From: Akanthomyces muscarius
Lineage: Eukaryota; Ascomycota; Sordariomycetes; Hypocreales; Cordycipitaceae
Direction: 5' to 3'
Length of the DNA stretch: 64,000 nt
Assembly: GCF_028009165.1 (NCBI RefSeq)
Contig: NC_079242.1
Location: forward strand, 372,001-436,000
The translations under genes and the position numbers were made by a program. The notes beneath the pieces are model-generated. The model was given only the letters and a program-made list of their open reading frames with translations. It did not search any database and was not told where the DNA came from. This document shows, piece after piece, positions 35,163 through 43,813 of the stretch; position 1 is the first letter of the stretch, and each line of letters opens with the position of its first letter.

Positions 35163-36453
35163 CTATTCGGGTTTTCGTGCATACGCGTTTGTCCTGAACC
35201 AAGTGTGAGCAATACATTCATATGACAAGCGAGGGAACCTGGTACTCACATGAGATAATACGGCCGAATCTTTGCATTTCGAATCTCGGCTCGCATCTCC
35301 ATTAAAAAGATCTGTACTCGCTCGTACGTCCACTTCATAATCTCCCTGAGCAGAAACAGCGCAAACCCTTCCAGGCTCTGCTCCATGAACGCGAGGTTGT
35401 AGATGCCAATCTTTCTGTACACCGGATCGCTGCTCCACCCGCCGACAGGCACCTGGTAGTACTTTTGCGTGACGTCCTCGAAGCCGGCCTCGCGCAGCAG
35501 CCGGTGCATCGTGTAGCTGTTGCCGATGCGCAGCGTCCTGTCGAGGCGGTCGGCGGCCTCGCAGAAGACGGCCGCCCAGCGCTTGAAGATGTGCTGCGGG
35601 TCGTCGCGCACGTGCGGCGCGTCGCTGCGCAGGAGGATGGTGAACTCAAAGTTCTCGATCCAGCCGCCGGGCATCAGGGCGTCGCGCGCCTGCGCGTACA
35701 GCCGGCGCCAGTCGTTGATGCTGCCGTAGAGGGCGCGGATGTGGATAAAGTCAAAGCTGGCGGGCTCAAAGGTCCAGTCGAGCTGCGCGTCGTCGAGGTA
35801 AAAGGTGCAGTTGGGCGGCACCCAGCTGGGCTGGATGGGGGAGATGTCGGTGCCGACGACCGACGCCGACGGGTAGGCGTCGGCCATGTCGAGCGCCCAG
35901 ATGCCGGTGCCGGTGCCGACGTCGAGGACGTTGGCCGGCCCGCGCGCGGCGAGGGGCGCGGCAAAGAGCCGGTCGCCCATGAGCATGGTGATGAGCGCGT
36001 GGGCGAGGTCCAGTCCCTCGTTCTGCGTCTCATCGTTGGGGCCCCAGTACTCGGTCGACTTGGACACCTGGTAGGTCCGGCCGTGGAGGGCGCGGTACTC
36101 GAAGATGCTGTCCGTGAGAGAGGCGGATGATGATGCTATGCTGCGGTGCGCAACGCAGACGGCCAGAGATGAGTGTGTCTTCTTCTTCTTCTTCTTCTTC
36201 TTCTTCTGGGTTGAGGGGTATTGGGTTTTGGCTGAGATTTTCATTCCATCTTCTTACCTTGAATCGTCTCCGAGAGCCGAGTCGTTATCGTCGTCTGAAT
36301 CACGCGCAATATATCTGCGCCGTGTCAGTAGTGGATATTTTGTTCTACGGTGATGACGTACGGAATCTGAGTATTGACGACAGCGCCCTCGGTATCGTCG
36401 GGTGACTTGACTCCTTCTTCTGCTGTGTCGGCCGATGGCCGGGACGCGGGCAT
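35163..36453 (-). CDS. LaeA-like SAM-dependent methyltransferase
   Basis: Exons (minus strand) 36453-36362, 36314-36258, 36140-35250 and 35193-35163; 356 aa. The frame closes across all junctions. SAM motif I is NVLDVGTGTGIWALDMADAYP-type (about 120-140), preceded by SIFEYRALHGRTYQ and EYWGPNDETQNEGLDLAH, features of the LaeA/UMTA family of fungal methyltransferases. The last exon is only 31 nt and supplies the family-typical ...RKPE end. Intron 1 is 47 nt, near the lower limit; intron 2 contains a (TTC)10 repeat. Members include the velvet-complex regulator LaeA and many enzymes acting on small molecules; this one is probably a paralogue, not LaeA itself (inference). It lies tail-to-tail with the P450. 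Confidence 0.83.
36178..36207. repeat. (TCT)10 repeat inside a methyltransferase intron
   Basis: Ten TCT units on the plus strand, (AGA)10 in the transcript, within the 117-nt intron 2 of the methyltransferase gene. The tract is on the purine strand of the intron, not a polypyrimidine tract at the acceptor. Confidence 0.88.
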
Positions 36454-37829
36454 GTCCGGCGGTCGCGGGCCCATTTGGAATGCACGCAACGATGCAGAAC
36501 AAATAAAAAAAATACTTCAACCTTTCCAAAGGCGGGCAAAGGCAGGTCCCCCCTTTTGTTTCCTCCTGGTCCGGCTTTTTGCTTTTTGGTGCTGCCGCGC
36601 TGTCCGCTGCGTGGAGGGGATCCAACGCGGTACCCACTTTCCTGGAGTAGCTCAGCCGTTGCCTATCAGTCGCTGCGGGTAATCGTTATCCGATGTCGCT
36701 ATTAGTTTATGAGGGATCGAGTTCATTTTTAATCGCGGTATAAGCCTCGTCGGTCTAGGCAAAGCCAATCTCGCCGCTACTACATGGACGCTGAAGCGGG
36801 CCGGCTGCTTGATCATTGTCAAAGTCGCCCTCGCTGGTGGTGGAGATGGTTTCTCTTCTAGCGTTGCAAAAGAATGAATTCGATCCACTTCAACGGTTGT
36901 CACTTACACCAGACGTCAAGCATCAGTAAGGTTCTGCCTAAGTCGGCGCGATGGATCGATGGCAGAACTGGCAATGCAAGGGGGGTCGGCCGTCGCCAGG
37001 CTACACCCAATATGCATGCCGGCCTGTGGCAGGACAAACTGCGCCCACCAGCCTCGACACAGTTGTCCTGACTACTGGTAGGCGCCTAGATTTAGCGACG
37101 ATGCTTTTAGCGAGTAACTCGGGTTCGCCGAAATACGTTGCCACGGTTGGGAGATTTGTAGACAGCTAGGTATTTGCTGCAAGCTATCGGTCTCCTTGCC
37201 ACTTGGGGTTACCCAGACGTGTTTAAGGTTAGGGTCACTTACAGAAGCGTAAAGGGCATGAGCACAAGCTACGTGAAGAAATTCGCTTACGGTCTACCTT
37301 ATAATTGTTTCATTTCATACGCCGTAAGCGAACCTCCTTTTGAGCTCTAGCCTGTGACTCGACGAAAACGAAGAGCCCGTGTCCTCATGCATGTCGCCGG
37401 CGTATTATCACCCGAGCTCCAGCTGAGACACTGCAACCGTGCCCGTCTAATACCCCGTAATGCAGGCACGACGCCAAATCGCTACCATCCTGTTTCCTCA
37501 GATATTATGATTGAATGCTGAGTTGCTTTCCCCAACTCAAGTTGACGTTTATTCTAGGACAGGTCTGGCCGCGGGAGGCGTAAACAAAATGCCACACATG
37601 GGCAAAGACTGTGCCGAGGCCGTCCATCTTTCCCCCGCCCCGACAGAGGCTAAAAGTGCAACCTCCATTCCAGAGCCACGCGAAACCACGCCAGGCCGCA
37701 AACCTGAGCTACTCATCTACGAGCCGAGAAGTTTATCGTTAGTTAGGTGCTATGCTGGTGCCCGTGCCTTTTTCTGCTGTCCCCGTGCGCGGTACTTATA
37801 TGCGGCCCGGCGGCCCCAGCAATGTGAAC
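36454..37829. other. Divergent intergenic region (methyltransferase / FAD oxidoreductase)
   Basis: 1.38 kb with no convincing gene. A TATA-like CTTATATG lies at 37795-37802, about 30 bp before the oxidoreductase ATG chosen here. No repeat family or tRNA is seen. Confidence 0.45.
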
Positions 37830-39579
37830 ATGGCGCAGAGCTCACTCGGCAGCTTGCATCAGGAGCAGCTGGATAATTCTCATCAACCTGCCCAAGAGGA
37901 ATCGAAAAAAATGGACATGGTGTGTTTTTTCCCTTTATACCTTCTCCTTCCTTACCAACTACCAAAACTAACAATGCACGTCCAGATTGCTGCTCAGCTG
38001 GGCGCTGGCTACAACGCCATGCTCGAGCGCATCCTCCATGGCGCCGCCGTGCCCGTTGCCAACGCGACCGACTCGTACTGGATGGACAGCCCGCCCTTCC
38101 CTGAGGTCAACTTGAATCCGCACTCGCTGCCGGACCTCGCCGACTACGTCATCATCGGCACCGGCATCACCGGTCTGGCGGCCACCAAGACGGTGCTAGA
38201 AATCAGCCAAGACCAGCGGACCGAGATGCCGTTGCGCGTGGTCGCGCTCGACGCTCGTGACGTGTGTTCGGGCGCCACGGCCCGCAACGGCGGGCACATC
38301 AAGTCGGCGCCGTACAAGGACTTTGCGTTTTTGAAGGAGCAGCTGGGGTCGGTGGACGAGGCGCGAAGTGTACTCAAATTTATGCTCAGTCATGTTGAAT
38401 ATCTAAAAGAGGTGGGACAGCAGGTTCCAGAAGGCGAAGTGCGAGACGTCGAGACGGTGGACATGTTTTTGGAACAGGACGACTTTGAAAAGGCAAAGAA
38501 TCTGGTGGATGACCTGAAGACGAATGTGCCGGATATAACGATTGATGTGTTTTCGGGCGAAGAAGCTAGGGAAAAGGTGAGCTTGCGTCGATTTGAAAAG
38601 ACGTCTGTACTTGTACTGACGGGAACAGTTTGGCTGCAATGATTTCATCGCCGGTGCCATTTCCTATTCTGCCGGCGCCGCATTTCCGTTCCGCCTCGTC
38701 ACTGGTGCATGGAAGGCGCTCGTCGACCGGTATCCAGAGCTCGTACTCCTCAGCAACACGCCCGTCGAGGACATCTCCGTCGCCGCCAACTCAGCCCAGC
38801 ATCCATACGCCGTCAGGACGTCCAAGGGTACCATCCGCACGCGCCACGTCCTCCACGCCACCAACGCCTACGCGCCGCACCTGCTTCCGCGTCTGCGGAG
38901 CAGCCTCACCGGCGGCCGCGGTTGCATATCTGCGCAGGATGGCGGCGACGAGTTCCCTGCCACGCACGGGAACCGCTCCTGGAAAGTCGTCTACGAGCCC
39001 GGCTTCGACTACGTGACGGAGCGACCGGACAACAGCGATGGCTCCCCAGGGGATGTCATGGTAGGCGGTGGCTTCCGCCAAGGTAAACTGGGCGGTCTTG
39101 ATCTGATTGGTGTCTGGGATGACAGCAAGCGCGATGCGCTGCCGCTGGCACACGTTCGCGGCATCATGCCCACCGTCTTCCAGCCCAACTGGGGTGGCGG
39201 CAACAGCCCGACCGCCGGCAGCCTGAAGAAGGACTGGACGGGCATCATGGGCTTCACAGGGGATTTGCTGCCCTTTGTCGGCCCGCTGTCGCAAAACATT
39301 ACGCAAAGGCAGAATACGTATCCGGGCGCAGGCGTCCCCGGCCCATACGGCTCGGGCGAGTGGATCGCCGCAGGCTTCAACGGGTACGGCATGGTGTGGT
39401 CGTGGCTAAGCGGCGCGGCGACGGCCATTATGATGGCAGGGCAGGACAAGAAGGATCTGCCCAAGGTACCCGGGCGGCCGTCCGGTACGCTGGATTCGTG
39501 GTTCCCACGGGATGTGGTGGCACTGGACGAAGAGAGGCTGAAAAAAGCCGACCTGAGAAACTTGGGACGTAAGATCTAA
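37830..39579 (+). CDS. FAD-dependent oxidoreductase, DAO (D-amino-acid/glycine oxidase) family
   Basis: Exons 37830-37919, 37986-38576 and 38629-39579; 543 aa. The dinucleotide-binding site is YVIIGTGITG (G-x-G-x2-G, near residue 85). Family-typical CSGATARNGGH and AGAAFPFRLVTGAWKAL follow. The C-terminal GEWIAAGFNGYGMVWSWLSG closes the FAD site. Intron 1 (66 nt, GTGTGT...TCCAG with CTAAC) has no stop and is a multiple of three, so the unspliced ORF also reads through. I removed it because the sequence on either side resembles the family and the interior is a hydrophobic stretch of intron-like composition. In-frame ATGs at 37752 and 37800 are alternatives, but the TATA-like element favours 37830. 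The amine substrate is unknown. Confidence 0.85.
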
Positions 39580-39820
39580 TTTTTTTGTCCTGTAATCGAT
39601 AATGAAGAGGGCTCCGGGTGTGAAAACAGGAGCCAAAATACGAACATGATTTTCGTTTGCTTGCGAGAATGCTTCTCCCATGCAAACGCACACCAACGGC
39701 CCGTCTTTGACTGTATACATTTAGCTAGCTTAACCAGTTCTGCACACGCCCAATTGCCCAAGTCATATTTCCTCTCACTCTCAACGAAGTAAAAGTTTGC
39801 TTTGATTACTTTTGCTGCAA

Positions 39821-41160
39821 ATGAGCGAACAGGATTCGGCCATCGACATTGACTCGTGGCGCCATTCAGTGCCCAGCCGGCTCGAGCGCGAAGATCCGTT
39901 TGCCAATGATGGCTTTGGAGAGCGGCCTGCAACCCGGCTGGTATTTGCTCCTCTTACTCTTCCAGAAAGAAAGTAATTGATCTAACCAAATTATCTCGGC
40001 AGACATTTCGAGAGCAGGATCCCCCGGAGGAAGCTGAACGGCCTGTTTCCCGCTTCAGTCTTCTGCGCTCCAAGCTCTTTGCGCCGAAACGCCCGCGACA
40101 GTCCCACGTAGGCTACGACAGCGACGACGAGTCGACAATCTACCAGCGCCCTGCCACGGCGCTATCTTCGTACACCAAGAAGGGAAGGAAACGTGGCTTC
40201 CTTGCGGGTTTATTCCGACGCGGCAAGAAGCGCGCCCGAGATGAGTACGAGGACAAGTACTACCAGGACGAGCAAAAGGAAGAGACGCTGGCATCGGCTG
40301 AACGAGCGTCTACGATTGTCGAGCCGATTCTTTCGAAGCCCTTGCACTTGAATTTCCTGTTTGTCGGGTGTCCATCCTCGGGCCAGACTTCGCTGCTCTA
40401 GTGAGTCCAGCTGCGGATACATCCTTGTACGCCTCGTTACTGACTACTTCAGTCGCATTCGCTATGGCTACTTTCCAGATGTATGTTCTGCGGCTTCTAC
40501 ATGGCGTGATGAAACGTTAACGTGAGATAGACCTCCGTCATGCCGCGCACGCGGTACGAAACTTACACCCACCAGCCGCGCTCCAGCACCGCGCGCGTCG
40601 AGCTCTAGGACACCTCGGGCGCGCCTGACCTCGCCACCGTGCAGCTTCTGGCCCATATTCACTGGGACGTGATTTTTCTCTGTTTTGACATAAGCGACGC
40701 TGCCACCCTGCAGGCGATTGTTGCCTGGGTAATACCGCCCCCAGCCCACCACCTCCCAATCACTAACACGATGATCAAGTGGAAATTCACCGCCGAGAGC
40801 CTCTTTTCCAAGTTCAAAGCCATACCGCCTACGCTCAGGCTCCTTGGCACCAAAAAGGACCTCCGCCATCGCAGCGCCTCCTCTCGCCGCTTCAGCCTGG
40901 GCTACTACTACCACCAGCTGCCGCTGTCGGCGTCGGCGCAGTCCGTCATGGCGTCCACGTGCGTCTCGAGCGCCCAGGCCACGTGGCAGGCAAAGTATCT
41001 TAACGCGAAATATTACGAGTGCTCGGCACTGACGGGTGAAGGCGTCGACTATATCGTAGAGGAGACGGCGGCGGAAGCGACGCGGGCTATTGTAGAGAAG
41101 GAGTATGCGCTCTACAGAGGGATCAAGAGATTGGCTTTGGGGGGAGATGAACACTGTTAA
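39821..41160 (+). pseudogene. Divergent Rho-like GTPase with in-frame TAG (decayed, or spliced around)
   Basis: Exons 39821-39940, 40003-40400, 40453-40480, 40531-40728 and 40780-41160 give 374 codons before the stop, open except for TAG at 40606-40608 (codon 208). Residues 1-150 are a charged extension (KKGRKRGFLAGLFRRGKKR). A Ras-fold domain follows. G1 is GCPSSGQTSLL, with Gln168 where the family has P-loop Lys; the G3 region is VEL-stop-DTSG; G4 is LLGTKKD; G5 is ECSAL. Rho proteins have Trp (TGG) just before DT(A/S)G, so TAG looks like a one-base change of that codon. The tail ends in a lone Cys, not a CAAX box. An alternative intron 40481-40608, ending CTCTAG, keeps the frame open but removes about 26 residues including switch I. 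Pseudogene, atypical GTPase or sequencing error are all possible. Confidence 0.65.
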
Positions 41161-41573
41161 AATGAAGATTTGATCTAAATTATGATGAAATTGCATTTTA
41201 TGTATGATTGGAGAGCTAGAATGTAAATTGGAGATATTGGCACTTACACGCCGTCTAAGTCGTCTGGGAAATGTCGACCCACCGCGAAAGCTAACACTTG
41301 AATTTAAGCTAAACACCACACTATGATACTCCCCTGAGCACCATGACATCAACATCGTAGCTTCATTGCGCGATGCTAGCAGACAGACTTGTGCGACTTC
41401 AATTAGTCTCTGTCTTCTTCTGTACAGACCTTCAATAGTCTCTCAGCCGGAATCCGGGCGGGTGGACAACACGCCTGGCGCATACCTGCCACGTTGCGTG
41501 CAAACACCGACGACTAGGCACGCCGAGCATTGTGTTATATAGATACGACAATTCAGAAAACACCGCCGACAGA
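41161..41573. other. Intergenic region before ALG14
   Basis: 413 bp. A TATA-like GTTATATAG lies at about 41534-41542, some 35 bp before the ALG14 ATG. Nothing else is recognised. Confidence 0.45.
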
Positions 41574-42482
41574 ATGGCTCTTCTTCTGGTCGGAAGTCTG
41601 GCTGTTGCGTCCGCCGCCATTGTGGTTGGTCTGGCCCTGTCGACCTTTTCATGGCGCATCATCATCCTCACAGCCATCGCGCTCACAGCCCAAGTCACCA
41701 TCTTCATTACAGTATGCACCACCTCACCCTCATGGTCTCTCCCTACAAACGAGACGCTAACAAAGGTTTTCTTACAGGTCCGCCACATCCAACTCATCTT
41801 CCTGAAGCGCCGCTTGAAATGGTCTGCAGCGCCGCGTCTCACCACCAGCCGCGCCGCGCCTGCTGCACGCCGCGACGACGACTACCACCTCTTCGTCCTC
41901 GGCTCCGGCGGGCACACCAAGGAGATGCTCATGATGATGGACGACGGCACCTGCGACTTTGGGCGCCGCTTCCACCGGCGCTACCTCGTCTCCAGCGGCG
42001 ACACCATGTCGGCGCACGCCCTGCGCGACTACGAGGCCTCGCTGGCCGCACTCTGCGCCGCCCGCGGCACCGACCCGGGCACGCACGACGCCGTGCGCGT
42101 CGCCCGCGCGCGCCGCGTGCACCAAAGCCTCCTGACGACGCCGCTGAGCGCGCTGCGCAGCCTTTTCGACATTGTGCCGGTGCTGCGGCGGCCGGGGCGG
42201 CGGTACCCGTCGCTGGTCTTCTCCAACGGCCCCGCGACGGGCTTCTTCGTGGCGCTGGCGATTCACGTGCTCAAGATGCTGTACGTGGTGCCCGAGGGGA
42301 GCATGCGCTTCGTGTACGTCGAGTCGTGGGCGCGCGTCTCGACGCTGTCGGTCACGGGCAAGCTCTTTCACTACACTGGGCTGGCAGACTTTTTTGCCGT
42401 GCAGCATGCGCAGGTTGCGGCGAGGTACGGCATCCGGGACGTAGGACAGATTGTCTTCAACGCAAGACGACAAGATATATAG
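41574..42482 (+). CDS. alg14: ALG14, membrane subunit of the UDP-GlcNAc transferase
   Basis: Exons 41574-41711 and 41778-42482, 280 aa. Alg14 anchors Alg13 to the ER and together they add the second GlcNAc to dolichol-PP-GlcNAc (family knowledge). Two N-terminal hydrophobic segments (residues 2-45) are followed by LFVLGSGGHTKEMLMMM, the family's signature, and by FSNGPATGFFVALA and FVYVESWARVSTLS. The C-terminus QIVFNARRQDI is family-like. The 66-nt intron (GTATGC...TTACAG, branch GCTAAC) is stop-free and in frame. It is removed because it falls inside the conserved membrane-to-VRHIQ junction. The open frame before 41574 has no ATG. Confidence 0.92.
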   Translation: MALLLVGSLAVASAAIVVGLALSTFSWRIIILTAIALTAQVTIFITVCTTSPSWSLPTNETLTKVFLQVRHIQLIFLKRRLKWSAAPRLTTSRAAPAARRDDDYHLFVLGSGGHTKEMLMMMDDGTCDFGRRFHRRYLVSSGDTMSAHALRDYEASLAALCAARGTDPGTHDAVRVARARRVHQSLLTTPLSALRSLFDIVPVLRRPGRRYPSLVFSNGPATGFFVALAIHVLKMLYVVPEGSMRFVYVESWARVSTLSVTGKLFHYTGLADFFAVQHAQVAARYGIRDVGQIVFNARRQDI

Positions 42483-42614
42483 CATAGCGGAAAGATTTGC
42501 GGGTTTCATGAAAAATAAGTCTGTATTTTTTTTAATACACATATTGTACAGTATCTATATGAAGAACACCTGGAGTCGCCGTGGCCTCCGCTTTTCGCTC
42601 CCCTTGGGTATCGC

Positions 42615-43422
42615 CTATACTGCTGAGGGCTGTGTTTCGGCAGGAGCTGCATCAACGTCGGGCAGAGAATCTTCAGGGTCAAACGTTTCCACCTCGGACG
42701 CCTCGCGCGCCTGCCGCGCCGCCGTCTCCTTGCCGGCCCAGATCTTCCAGTTCTCAAACTCGTGGTCCTCGAGCATCATGCCGACATCGCCCCTCGTCTT
42801 GCCAAAGTAGGCGCCGACGTGGCGAGCCTCCTCGACGGCGACCCTGCGCTCAATCTCCTCTGCCTGGCGCAGCTTGTAGAATTCGTGGCGCGCCACGTCG
42901 TAGGCCTTGCTCTGCGCCATCTTTTCGGCCTCCATGAGGTATAATTGGCGTTGTACGACGCTGCAGACACACAAATCTTGGTTAGCAAAAGCACTTTCCA
43001 AACAATCCCGTGGCACCATTAGCAGGCAAACCCTACCTCTCTCCCGTCAGGGCAATGCCTGGTTGGCGCACGCCCTTGCTCCAGTCGCAGTGCTGGCTGT
43101 CCCTGCCGTCCGACTCGAGAATGACGCGTGGTCTGGCCAGCTCCCAGGGGTGGTCCTTGTAAAACGCCGCGCGCAGGGTGTCCTCGAGGTAGACAATCTT
43201 TTGCGGGCGGTAGATGTTGCGCGGCTTCTTGATCTTTTTGCTCCCGCTGAACTCGGTGTGCTGCGCGGGGATCGGTCGGATGAGCGTCTCGGACGGGGGC
43301 ACCGAGGAGACAATGTTGAGCCACGGCGGCTTGTACGTCTTGGTGCTGCCCATGACATTGCGCTTCAGTTCCTCCTGGACGCTCTGCAGCACCCGGGCTG
43401 GCCTGATTTGGCGGCCACGCAT
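42615..43422 (-). CDS. rsm25: Mitochondrial small-subunit ribosomal protein mS23 (Rsm25)
   Basis: Exons (minus strand) 43422-43037 and 42960-42615, 243 aa. The sequence matches fungal Rsm25: [19 protein letters not shown], then [34 protein letters not shown], and [12 protein letters not shown] across the intron. A helical segment ([22 protein letters not shown]) and an acidic tail end the protein. It is a structural protein of the mitochondrial 37S subunit. The splice joins GAG-AG/C and restores the conserved GESVVQR, which supports the chosen junction. It is head-to-head with the PPR gene. Confidence 0.92.
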
Positions 43423-43813
43423 GGCTTTAGTCGTTGTGTTTTTGGTCGGGAAGAAGGGTCGAGAACGAAAATTAGAAGGGATGAGAGGTGTGCCGTGCCC
43501 TGTGATTAATTCAAAGCCGCCAATTCAGTCGGATTTGCAAGGCGGATGTCGTCAATTAACAGGGTGAAGTTGCAACTTAGGCAAGTTGGATTGAATTTTG
43601 AGGGTCGGCGTATTGTAAGCCCGGGGTGCTCGCAAGGAGAACCGCCAGCCGGCGCGACAGCGTATTTTCGAGGCCCACCTTTTTTTATATCACGACCTCC
43701 GTCATACTCCAGAACAAGTCTCCCTCATTTCTCGTCCTTCGTTTGTCAAATTTCTTTTTTTTTGCATTGTTTTGGACTTGGTACTGGGAGTGAAAAATGG
43801 ACAAGCAACTACA
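43423..43813. promoter_or_regulatory. Divergent promoter region (mS23 / PPR)
   Basis: 391 bp between the starts of two genes for likely mitochondrial proteins. Pyrimidine-rich at 43725-43765. No specific factor site is assigned. Confidence 0.4.

Noticed and set aside
33092..39579. Full secondary-metabolite gene cluster
   Set aside because: No PKS, NRPS, terpene synthase, DMATS, transporter or pathway regulator lies in the window, so only a small tailoring-type group can be claimed.
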